Source of the DNA: Pseudomonadota bacterium | Lineage (GTDB): Bacteria; Desulfobacterota; Desulfobulbia; Desulfobulbales; Desulfocapsaceae | NCBI GenBank assembly: GCA_023412495.1 | Contig: JAEYNP010000113.1 | Location: 62,001 to 126,000, forward strand | Direction of reading: 5' to 3' | DNA: 64,000 nucleotides | Shown here: positions 53,522-61,191 of the stretch, one piece after another | Layout of the letters: each line of letters starts with the position of its first letter | Numbering within the stretch: the stretch's first letter is position 1 | Notes under the pieces: generated by a model | Seen by the model: only the letters and a program-made list of their open reading frames with translations | What the model was told of the DNA's origin: nothing | Database searches by the model: none | Program-made: the position numbers and the translations under genes

Positions 53522-54937
53522 ATGACACTGATCATAGACGCGACGGTAATCGCTTTTCTCCTCGCCGGCATCCGGCAATTCCGAGGACCCGAAAGAGCGA
53601 AGCTCGGCAACTTGACGGCCGCCTTCGCCTTGTTCCTGGCTTTCGCCCTGGTCCTGTATCGCCACGGTATCGTCGATGTCGGCACCGTTGTCGCCGCCCT
53701 TCTGGCGGGGGCGATCGCCGGCTATGCCCTGGCCCGTTCCGTCGACATGATCCAGGTCCCGGCAATGGTGGCCTTTCAGCACGGAGCCGGCGGAGTTGCC
53801 GCCTTTCTCGTATCGCTGGTGGAGCTGACCCGGACGACGCACGCGCTGAATCCGGTAAGTGAGATCTCGGGCGTTCTGGGGCTGGCCATCGGGTCTCTCA
53901 CCTTCAGCGGCAGCATGATCGCCAGCGCCAAGCTCGCCAACAAAATGAGACAGGCTCCTCAGGTCCTGTACGGCCATGATGCTCTCTTCATTGCCAACAT
54001 TGTGGCCCTGGCGGGTATCGGTGCGACGACTTTTTTCGTCCCCACCGGCGTCGCCTTCTTTCTCTACATCATCGAAATCATTCTCGGGGCCTCCTTCGGC
54101 GTTCTCCTGGCAATCCGAATCGGCGGGGCCGACATGCCCGTGCTGATTTCATCCTTGAACGCCACGGCGGGCCTCGCCGCCTCCCTCTGCGGCATGGTTA
54201 TGGAAAACCAGTTATTGATCGCCTTCGGAGCGACTGTAGCCGCATCCGGTTCGATTCTCACCTATGTCATGTGCAAGGCCATGAACCGCCGGCTTATCAG
54301 GGTGATCTTCCCGGAGAGCACACCACGGACATCGGCGAGCACCAGGGGCGAGACGGCGGCCGCTCCTGTTCCGCCTCCGGCGGAAGTCAAACCTCTCGCC
54401 ACTTCGGAGAGATACTCCGAGGCTGTTGCAGCCATGAGAGCGGCCGGTTCGGTGATCATCGTCCCCGGCTACGGCATGGCCCTGGCAAAGGCCCAGCAGG
54501 TGGTGGCAACGCTCGCAGCGGAGTTGTCCTCGATGGGGAAGGACGTCAGGTACGCCATTCATCCGGTTGCCGGCAGAATGCCAGGCCACATGAACGTGCT
54601 GCTGGCCGAGGCCGGTGTGGACTACGACATGCTGGTGGAGATGGAGGACATCAACCCCAGGTTTCAGTCCACGGACCTCGTCCTGGTGGTCGGCGCCTGC
54701 GATGTGGTCAACCCGGCGGCCATGGAAGTCGAGGGGACGCCTATTTCGGGAATGCCTATCCTCTTGGCACAGGATGCCGGGAACATTGTCGTCTGCAACT
54801 TCGATGAGAAGCCCGGCTACTCGGGAGTCCCCAACCCTCTGTATGAAAACGGCAAAACCATCGCGATCTTCGGCGACGCCAGGGAAACAGTGACCAACCT
54901 CGTCAATCGCCTGGCGATACAGCAACTGGATAATTGA
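53522..54937 (+). CDS. pntB: NAD(P) transhydrogenase subunit beta
   Basis: 471 residues, full length. N-terminal eight to nine helices, including VPAMVAFQHGAGGVAAFLVS and SLNATAGLAASLCGMVMENQ. C-terminal dIII NADP(H) domain from about residue 285: VIIVPGYGMALAKAQQVVAT, AIHPVAGRMPGHMNVLLAEA, LVVGACDVVNPAAMEVEGTP, GMPILLAQDAGNIVVCNFDE and KPGYSGVPNPLYE. It makes NADPH from NADH using the proton gradient. A long terminator-like hairpin follows. Confidence 0.96.
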   Translation: MTLIIDATVIAFLLAGIRQFRGPERAKLGNLTAAFALFLAFALVLYRHGIVDVGTVVAALLAGAIAGYALARSVDMIQVPAMVAFQHGAGGVAAFLVSLVELTRTTHALNPVSEISGVLGLAIGSLTFSGSMIASAKLANKMRQAPQVLYGHDALFIANIVALAGIGATTFFVPTGVAFFLYIIEIILGASFGVLLAIRIGGADMPVLISSLNATAGLAASLCGMVMENQLLIAFGATVAASGSILTYVMCKAMNRRLIRVIFPESTPRTSASTRGETAAAPVPPPAEVKPLATSERYSEAVAAMRAAGSVIIVPGYGMALAKAQQVVATLAAELSSMGKDVRYAIHPVAGRMPGHMNVLLAEAGVDYDMLVEMEDINPRFQSTDLVLVVGACDVVNPAAMEVEGTPISGMPILLAQDAGNIVVCNFDEKPGYSGVPNPLYENGKTIAIFGDARETVTNLVNRLAIQQLDN

Positions 54938-54954
54938 TAAAGCCGAGGCGTAGT

Positions 54955-55008
54955 GTCTGAAACGGCGGTTTGGGAGTACATATGGTACAGCGAAGCGCCG
55001 TTTCAGAC
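54955..55008 (+). terminator. Hairpin after the pnt operon
   Basis: 13-bp perfect arms GTCTGAAACGGCG (54955-54967) and CGCCGTTTCAGAC (54996-55008), loop 28 bases with GTACATATGGTAC inside. Likely terminator; could be a REP-like unit. Confidence 0.55.
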
Positions 55009-55077
55009 CTACAACGAAGTAGATCGGACTTTTTACGAGTCCATCATAATTGATAATGACTGCTTTCGGACTAACTC

Positions 55078-55140
55078 AGCTCCGTGGGGTGAACAATCTG
55101 CTCGACTTGAAGCAGCACTCCCTTCGAGGGTGGTGAAAAA
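55078..55140 (+). pseudogene. Remnant of a BON-lipoprotein gene 3' end
   Basis: TCCGTGGGGTGAACAATCTG CTCGACTTGAAGCAG-type text matches 46518-46552 (last codons of the BON gene, RGVNNLLNLK stop) with only about three differences over 35 bases; the stop TAG has become CAG. The downstream CCCTTCGAGGG...GTGAAAAA also resembles the BON gene's 3' flank. No upstream coding part is recognisable. Confidence 0.6.
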
Positions 55141-55168
55141 CCCCGCAGGGGAAGGGACGCCCGGCGCA

Positions 55169-56464
55169 TCAATCGGCCCCGGGAGTTATCTTGGACACCA
55201 GCACCTTATCCACCCGATTGCCGTCCATATCGACCACCTCGAAACGATGACCCTGCTCTTCCACCACATCAGTTTCGGTCGGGATGCGGCCGAGGAGATG
55301 AATGACCAGGCCGCCCACCGTGACATAGGCATTATCCTTTTCTCCTGTCAATCTGCCGACGATCTTCAGCTCCGTTTTCATGTGATCCACCGGCGTACTC
55401 CCGGCGATCAGCCAGGAACCATCCGGGCGTTCGACGATATCGGTATCGGCCTGGCCGGAAGGAAGGATACCGACAATGGCCTCGAGCACATCTGTCAGCG
55501 TGACCAGACCCTGGAGCTCACCGTATTCGTCGACGATCAGGGCGGATTGCAGGTTGGCCTTGCGGAAGCTCTCGATCAGATGCGTGGCGGTGACGCCCTC
55601 CCAGAGAAAGAGCGGCGGATGGAGATTACCCTCCAACGCCAGCGGCTCGCCGGCGAGGCAGGCCTTGAGCAGATCGGCGGTCCGTAAAAGACCGAGGATA
55701 TCGTCCAGCCCCCTGCGGCATACGACCACCCGGCTGTACGGACACTCGGTCAGACGGCGGCGGATCTCCTCTTCCGGCTTGTCCAGGTCGATAGTGAAGA
55801 TATCCTGCCGGGGAGTCATGATGGAACGGATATTACGTTCGTCCAGACGCAGGACATTGGCGACCAGGGCCTGCTCGCTTTCGTGGAATACTCCCGCTTC
55901 CGCGCCTTGTTTCATCAAGAACCTGATTTCGGCATTGCTTATCGGCGGCTCCTGGGGCGGATTTCGATGGACAAGACGAAGCAGAAGATCGCAGGATGCT
56001 GAAAGAAACCACACCACGGGCTTGGCCGCCGCCGCAAGACTCTTCATAGACGGTGAGACGAAGGAAGCGGTTTTTTCCGGAGCAATAAGGGCAAGCCGCT
56101 TCGGCACCAACTCGCCAATCACTACCGACAGGTAGGTCAAGCCTACCACCACGACCGTCACCGCCAGCATCCGGGCATAGGGCACGAGGGCCGGAAAACC
56201 GGCCAGCCACTCCGTGAGCGGCTCGGCCAGGGCCGTCTCGCCGATGGCACCTGCCAGGATGCCCACCATGGTTATGCCGACCTGCACGGTGGAAAGGAAA
56301 ATCGTGGGTTCCTTTTTCAACTGCAGGGCGGAACGGGCCCCCGAACTGCCCTCGCCGGCAAGCTTCTCCAGGCGGGCTCCGCGGGACGAAACCATGGCTA
56401 TTTCCGACATGGCGAAAATTCCGTTCAGCAGGATGAGCAGGAGCAGAAAAGCGATTTCCATCAT
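55169..56464 (-). CDS. CNNM/CBS/CorC_HlyC-domain membrane protein
   Basis: 431 residues. Domains: CNNM (DUF21) membrane part, residues 1-190 (IAFLLLLILLNGIFAMSEIA, TVQVGITMVGILAGAIGETA, TYLSVVIGELVPKRLALIAP); two CBS domains, about 205-330 (IMTPRQDIFTIDL, LQSALIVDEYGELQGLVTLT); and the CorC_HlyC (TerC-associated) domain, about 345-425 (PDGSWLIAGSTPVDHMKTEL, DVVEEQGHRFEVVDMDGNRV). Often annotated as hemolysin, but the family more likely moves Mg2+/Na+ or Co2+ across the membrane. It starts 22 bases after the AI-2E family gene on the same strand. Confidence 0.9.
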   Translation of the reverse strand: MMEIAFLLLLILLNGIFAMSEIAMVSSRGARLEKLAGEGSSGARSALQLKKEPTIFLSTVQVGITMVGILAGAIGETALAEPLTEWLAGFPALVPYARMLAVTVVVVGLTYLSVVIGELVPKRLALIAPEKTASFVSPSMKSLAAAAKPVVWFLSASCDLLLRLVHRNPPQEPPISNAEIRFLMKQGAEAGVFHESEQALVANVLRLDERNIRSIMTPRQDIFTIDLDKPEEEIRRRLTECPYSRVVVCRRGLDDILGLLRTADLLKACLAGEPLALEGNLHPPLFLWEGVTATHLIESFRKANLQSALIVDEYGELQGLVTLTDVLEAIVGILPSGQADTDIVERPDGSWLIAGSTPVDHMKTELKIVGRLTGEKDNAYVTVGGLVIHLLGRIPTETDVVEEQGHRFEVVDMDGNRVDKVLVSKITPGAD

Positions 56465-56486
56465 AGGCGGATATCCCGTAAAGTTT

Positions 56487-57653
56487 TTAGTTTGACGAAG
56501 AAAGATCTTTGCCTTCTTTTATCCGAATGGCATGGCCGAATACATAGGTGCAGAACGGCACGCCGAGCAGAAGTCCCCAGAATCCGAACAATTTCCCTCC
56601 CACTGTGAGAATGATCAGGATGATGACCGGGTTGATCCGCATGTAGGAGCCATAGATGCGCGGATTGAGTATATATCCCTCGATCAGGTGGATGACGGTG
56701 ATCAACAGCACCGCGAGAAACATGATCTTGATGCCGGAGACCTGGAGGGCGACCATACAGATCGGCACCGAGCTGATAATGACCCCGAGAATCGGAATGA
56801 AGCTGCAGAAGAAGACGATAACCGACAGAAAGGCTACATGCGCGCCGATCCCGAGAATCATGATGCCGATGGCGGTCAGGACGCTGTTGACAATGGCGAC
56901 CAGCAGCTGAGCCTCGAGCGACCTGCCCAGCACCCTGGAAAAATCGCGGATTTCGTCGGCGACGCTCAGGTAGATGAAGCGCAGCTTGGTATGCTCCAAC
57001 TGCCGGACGCTTGCCGCCAGCCTCGGCATATCGAGCACGATCAGGAAGGAAAACAGGATGGACAGAAAGAAGGCCGAGGTTGCCGTGGCGACCTTGCCGC
57101 CGATATCGCCCAGCCTGCCGAGGAGGTAATTGATATTTTCGATGCCGCTTTCCTCGCCGATCTTGAACACCTGCTGGAGTATCACTTTCGTTGGGGAATA
57201 GTTGAGTTTTTTTCTCGGCATCTGTCCGCCTTTCTCCCATTCCTCGACAATCATGTTCGGGAAGATCTCTTCGATTACCGGATACTTGATGCTCAGTTCC
57301 AGGACCTCTTGGTCCACGCGCCCTAGATAGGAGGGAAACTGGCTGATGAAGAGTTCCGTCTGCACTTTGACCTTGGGAACCAGAAAGACGAAGGTCATGC
57401 TGAGTATGGCAAGGAACGCCGCGGCCACGAGAATGACGCGCATCGATCTTTTCTTGATGTACTTTTCCAGCCGATTTACGCCGTTGGCCTGGATAAAGGT
57501 GAAAACGAAAGTGAGGAAAATCAAAAGAAAGAAGGAGCGCAGCAGAAACACGAGACCAAAGAGCATCCCCCATACCAGGATCAAGGCAATGTTGGGCAAT
57601 ATGCTGTTCCAGGGAGGAGGCAATGAACTGAAAGATAGGCTTTTGTTTTCCAT
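56487..57653 (-). CDS. AI-2E family transporter
   Basis: 388 residues from the ATG at 57653 (a TTG two codons earlier is the alternative). PF01594 layout: two helices near the N-terminus (IALILVWGMLFGLVFLLRSF), a cytoplasmic/periplasmic stretch, then the typical five-helix C-terminal part: VLGRSLEAQLLVAIVNSVLT, FIPILGVIISSVPICMVALQ, HLIEGYILNPRIYGSYMRIN and GFWGLLLGVPFCTYVFGHAI. Members export autoinducer-2 or act as Na+/H+ antiporters; which applies here is open. First gene of a likely two-gene unit with the CNNM protein. Confidence 0.88.
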   Translation of the reverse strand: MENKSLSFSSLPPPWNSILPNIALILVWGMLFGLVFLLRSFFLLIFLTFVFTFIQANGVNRLEKYIKKRSMRVILVAAAFLAILSMTFVFLVPKVKVQTELFISQFPSYLGRVDQEVLELSIKYPVIEEIFPNMIVEEWEKGGQMPRKKLNYSPTKVILQQVFKIGEESGIENINYLLGRLGDIGGKVATATSAFFLSILFSFLIVLDMPRLAASVRQLEHTKLRFIYLSVADEIRDFSRVLGRSLEAQLLVAIVNSVLTAIGIMILGIGAHVAFLSVIVFFCSFIPILGVIISSVPICMVALQVSGIKIMFLAVLLITVIHLIEGYILNPRIYGSYMRINPVIILIILTVGGKLFGFWGLLLGVPFCTYVFGHAIRIKEGKDLSSSN

Positions 57654-57875
57654 GAACAAGTAATGTGGTGCCGTTGCCGGGAAAATTTGTGGTGCCCTGA
57701 TGCTTTTTCAACAAGGAAGACTATACTCTTGGTCGAAGTTCCGCAAGCTTTCCCCGGAGACGGATGGTGTTCATCATTGATGAACAGTCATTACCGTAAT
57801 GATATCACATATGGCGTTTGGCACAACCATGGGCGATATCCTTTTTCGACTTCCTCTATCCAAGGCATAGGCATC

Positions 57876-58619
57876 ATGTTTGAATGGATCCTTTCGCCGG
57901 AAGCGTGGGTGGCATTGGCTACGCTTCTGGCGCTTGAAATCGTGCTGGGCATCGACAACATCATCTTCATCACCATTCTGGTGGGCAGGCTGCCGCAGCA
58001 GCAGCGCGATCTGGCCAGGACCCTGGGGCTGGGTTTCGCCATGCTCACCCGGCTGGCCCTGCTCTTCAGCCTGGCCTGGATCATAGGACTGGTCGAACCC
58101 CTGTTTACGGTATTCGGCCATGAAATCTCCGGACGCGATCTGGTGCTTATCGGGGGCGGCATCTTCCTCCTCGTCAAGTCGACCCACGAGATCCACATCA
58201 GCCTGGAGGCGGCCCAGGAGACCGTAGTGCCGAGGGTCGGCTACGGCTTTTTGTCCACCATTGTGCAGATAGCCCTGCTCGACATCGTCTTTTCTCTGGA
58301 TTCAGTCATCACCGCGGTCGGCCTCGTCCAGCACCTTTCGGTCATGGTGATCGCCATCGTCGGGGCCGTTGCCGTCATGCTCTTTGCCGCCAAGACCATA
58401 GGCGACTTCGTCGATCGCCACCCGACCATCAAGATGCTCGCCCTCTCCTTCCTGCTGCTGATCGGCTTCACCCTGGTGGCCGAAGGCTTCGACGTGCACG
58501 TGCCGAAGGGCTACATCTATTTTGCCATGGCCTTTTCGGTCATGGTGGAAATGCTCAACATCCGGGTCCACCGCAAGAAAACGGAGCCGGTGAAGCTGTA
58601 TAAGAAAATCGAGGAATGA
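57876..58619 (+). CDS. TerC family integral membrane protein
   Basis: 247 residues from the ATG at 57876; the open frame extends upstream without family text. TerC family: FEWILSPEAWVALATLLALE, IVLGIDNIIFITILVGRLP, VEPLFTVFGHEISGRDLVLI, LLDIVFSLDSVITAVGLVQH and GFTLVAEGFDVHVPKGYIYF. The paired Asp motifs (GIDNIIF and SLDSVI) are thought to bind metal, and family members export Mn2+ or help metalate exported enzymes. Seven to eight helices. The sigma-factor gene begins 10 bases after the stop. Confidence 0.9.
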   Translation: MFEWILSPEAWVALATLLALEIVLGIDNIIFITILVGRLPQQQRDLARTLGLGFAMLTRLALLFSLAWIIGLVEPLFTVFGHEISGRDLVLIGGGIFLLVKSTHEIHISLEAAQETVVPRVGYGFLSTIVQIALLDIVFSLDSVITAVGLVQHLSVMVIAIVGAVAVMLFAAKTIGDFVDRHPTIKMLALSFLLLIGFTLVAEGFDVHVPKGYIYFAMAFSVMVEMLNIRVHRKKTEPVKLYKKIEE

Positions 58620-58629
58620 GGAACAGTCC

Positions 58630-59169
58630 ATGGAAGAAATCTGGCGGGAACACCAGGCGGCGCTGCGGGCCTTCATCAGGCGGAGAGTGGCCGACAATGG
58701 GGCTGCCGAGGACATCCTCCAGGAGGTGTTTCTCAAGATGCACGGCGGTCTCGCCTCCCTCAGGGACAGGACCCGGCTGAGGGGCTGGCTCTACCGGACG
58801 GCGCGCAACGCCATCCTTGACTACTACCGTGCCCGCAAACCCACGGTGGAAATCCCCGATTGGCTCGCAGGACCGGAACAGGATCCGGGCGAGACGGCCA
58901 GGCAGGAAATGGCACAGTGCCTGCTCCCGATGATCCGGCAACTCCCCGAGAAGTATCGGGAGGCAGTCATCCTCTCCGAGCTTGAGGGACTGCCGCAGCG
59001 GGAAGTGGCGGAGATGCAGTCCCTTTCCCTCTCCGGCGCCAAGTCGAGAATCCAGCGCGGCCGGGCCCTGTTGCGGGAGATGCTCGCCGAATGCTGCAGG
59101 CTGTATTTCGACCGCCGGGGCAGGCTCCACGATTACGAACGAAGGGGAAAAAACTGCGACCGCTGCTGA
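58630..59169 (+). CDS. sigZ: ECF sigma factor (SigZ-like)
   Basis: 179 residues. Sigma-70 region 2: LRAFIRRRVADNGAAEDILQ, LRGWLYRTARNAILDYYRAR; region 4: LPEKYREAVILSELEGLPQR then EVAEMQSLSLSGAKSRIQRG. The C-terminus (CRLYFDRRGRLHDYERRGKN then CDRC) has Cys residues typical of the SigZ group, which may sense metals or redox state. GAGGAACAGTCC precedes the ATG. It sits 102 bases before arsM on the same strand, so arsenic response is a plausible output. No anti-sigma gene is next to it. Confidence 0.85.
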   Translation: MEEIWREHQAALRAFIRRRVADNGAAEDILQEVFLKMHGGLASLRDRTRLRGWLYRTARNAILDYYRARKPTVEIPDWLAGPEQDPGETARQEMAQCLLPMIRQLPEKYREAVILSELEGLPQREVAEMQSLSLSGAKSRIQRGRALLREMLAECCRLYFDRRGRLHDYERRGKNCDRC

Positions 59170-59271
59170 GAACCGATTTTTTGCGTCCTTTTTGGCTTTT
59201 CCGCGTCTTGAGGTTGAAGACGGAGTGAGCGCTTCACTCTCAACGATGAAAACCTCTTTACGGAGAAGCAC

Positions 59272-60075
59272 ATGAACAGACGGAACAACGACGATATTCG
59301 TCGAGCGGTTCAGGAGAATTACGGCAGGATCGCGGCAGAGGGACGGAGTGGCTGCGGCTGCGCCCCGTCCTGCTGCGGGACGGGTAAGGGACAGCGGGCC
59401 GGTGAGATCGCCCTCGACCTGGGATACTACGGCGAAGAGGTGGCGGGGGTGCCGGAAGGTGCCAACCTTGGCCTCGGCTGCGGCAATCCCCAGGCCATCG
59501 CCTCGCTTTCCCCCGGCGAAACTGTGCTCGACCTCGGCAGCGGCGCCGGCTTCGACTGTTTCCTGGCGGCTCGTGCGGTAGGCGACACCGGCCGGGTCAT
59601 CGGCGTCGATATGACCCCGGAGATGATTGCCAAGGCGCGCGGCAATGCGGCCAAAACCGGCTTCGCCAACGTCGATTTCCGTCTGGGGGAGCTGGAACAT
59701 CTGCCGGTGGCCGACATGTCGGTCGACATCATTATCTCCAACTGCGTCATCAACCTCTCCCCCGAAAAGGACAAGGTCTTCCGGGAGGCGTTCCGGGTGT
59801 TGAAGCCGGGCGGCAGGATGGCCATCGCCGATGTGGTAGCCCTCGCGGAGTTGCCGGAGAACATGAAGCGCGACATGAGCCTCCACACCGGCTGCATCGC
59901 CGGGGCCGCCACGATCTCAAAACTCGAATCGCTGCTTGACCGGGCGGGATTTGTTGATATCCGGATCACGACGAAGGCGGAGAGCGCAGATCTTATCCGG
60001 GAATGGTTGCCGGCCCGCAGCATCGAGGACTACGTCACCTCGGCGACCATCGAGGCGGTGAAACCGCGAGCCTGA
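59272..60075 (+). CDS. arsM: Arsenite methyltransferase
   Basis: 267 residues, CGGAGAAGCAC before the ATG. Class I SAM methyltransferase: motif I VLDLGSGAGFDCFLAARAVG, IGVDMTPEMIAKARGNAAKT, IISNCVINLSPEKDKVFREA and FRVLKPGGRMAIADVV. Arsenic-binding Cys are in the N-terminal GCGCAPSCCGTG cluster, in ISNCVINLSP and in LHTGCIAGAATI, as in ArsM. It methylates As(III) to volatile or less bound forms. Upstream sigma factor gene suggests joint control. No arsR, arsB or acr3 in the window. Confidence 0.92.
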   Translation: MNRRNNDDIRRAVQENYGRIAAEGRSGCGCAPSCCGTGKGQRAGEIALDLGYYGEEVAGVPEGANLGLGCGNPQAIASLSPGETVLDLGSGAGFDCFLAARAVGDTGRVIGVDMTPEMIAKARGNAAKTGFANVDFRLGELEHLPVADMSVDIIISNCVINLSPEKDKVFREAFRVLKPGGRMAIADVVALAELPENMKRDMSLHTGCIAGAATISKLESLLDRAGFVDIRITTKAESADLIREWLPARSIEDYVTSATIEAVKPRA

Positions 60076-60175
60076 TAACTGTTTCCGCCCGGTGGGTGTC
60101 TTTCTGCCCAGAGGAAGAGTTGGGTGCCGTAGGATACATTCCGATGTCACTAACTTAGGAGGAGCACCCGACTGC

Positions 60176-60250
60176 TCGGTATCGGTATCGGTATCGAAAC
60201 AGAACTTCAGAGCGTTGTATTCGATAGCGATACCGATACCGATACCGATT
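60176..60250 (+). repeat. GATACC-based inverted repeat
   Basis: Left arm TCGGTATCGGTATCGGTATC GA (60176-60197) and right arm TCGATAGCGATACCGATACC then GATACCGAT (60221-60250) pair over about 20 bp; each arm is itself a tandem of the 6-mer GGTATC/GATACC. Lies in the 300-base gap between arsM and the convergent DUF554 gene. It may end arsM transcription or be a slippage-prone repeat; otherwise the gap holds nothing recognised. Confidence 0.6.
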
Positions 60251-60377
60251 TGGAGGAAAGTTTAATTTAGTAACATTATAGTGCAACATCCATCATGAGT
60301 GCATGGAATGCACCCTACGATGACTCCGAATTGGCTAAGTTAATGACATTGGAGTTGCACCCCGCGGAAAACAGCTG

Positions 60378-61076
60378 CTATTCAAAAAACCACTGCCGCA
60401 AGGCGAAATAGACCAGCGGCAGAAAGATCGCAGGCAGGAGATTGCCGACCCGGATGGCGGTGATCTTCAGCATGTTCATGCCGATCGCCATGATCAGCAG
60501 GCCGCCCACGGAGGTCATCTGGGCGATGGATTCCGGCACCAGATAACTCTTCATGAAGACCGCGGTGAGGGTGATGAGCCCCTGGTAGAGGAACACGGCC
60601 GCCCCGGAGAACATCACCCCCAGGCCCATGGCCGAGGCAAAGATAACGGAGGTCACCCCGTCCAGCACCGATTTGGCAAACAAGGTCTGGTGGTTGCCGG
60701 TGAGGCCGCTCTCCAGAGACCCGACGATGGCCATCGAGCCGACGCAGAATACCAGACTCGCGGTAACGAAACCCCGGGCGAAGGATTTGGTGTCGCTCGA
60801 CTTGGCGGCAACCTTCCTTTCGAGAAAGGCCCCGAGGGCCTCCAGCTTTTTCTCGATCTGCCACCATTCGCCCAGAAGCGCACCGATGATGACGGAGAAG
60901 ATGACCACCATCAGGTCGCCCGAGACCAGGGCGCTCTTCACCCCGATCAGCAGCACCGAGAGCCCAACCCCGTTCAGGATGATCTCTTTATAGTTGTCGG
61001 CGATGCCCTTGCTGAAAAAGAGTCCCAGAAGGCTCCCGCCGATAATGGCCAGGGCATTCACGATGGTGCCAAGCAT
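60378..61076 (-). CDS. DUF554 family membrane protein
   Basis: 232 residues, typical. Text MLGTIVNALAIIGGSLLGLF, IGALLGEWWQIEKKLEALGA, FVTASLVFCVGSMAIVGSLE, GLTGNHQTLFAKSVLDGVTS and MGLGVMFSGAAVFLYQGLIT is clear DUF554 (YdfK-like), with about seven helices. Transport role suspected, unproven. Single gene; no partner. Confidence 0.88.
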   Translation of the reverse strand: MLGTIVNALAIIGGSLLGLFFSKGIADNYKEIILNGVGLSVLLIGVKSALVSGDLMVVIFSVIIGALLGEWWQIEKKLEALGAFLERKVAAKSSDTKSFARGFVTASLVFCVGSMAIVGSLESGLTGNHQTLFAKSVLDGVTSVIFASAMGLGVMFSGAAVFLYQGLITLTAVFMKSYLVPESIAQMTSVGGLLIMAIGMNMLKITAIRVGNLLPAIFLPLVYFALRQWFFE

Positions 61077-61191
61077 AAGGTTTTCCCAAGGAGAATCGGA
61101 TTAAGGTAACTTCTCGACCGGAGGCCGGTCACGTCCCGTCGCAAACAAAAATGGCATTTATACCACTTCAGGCGGTTTTGGAAAAACCATT

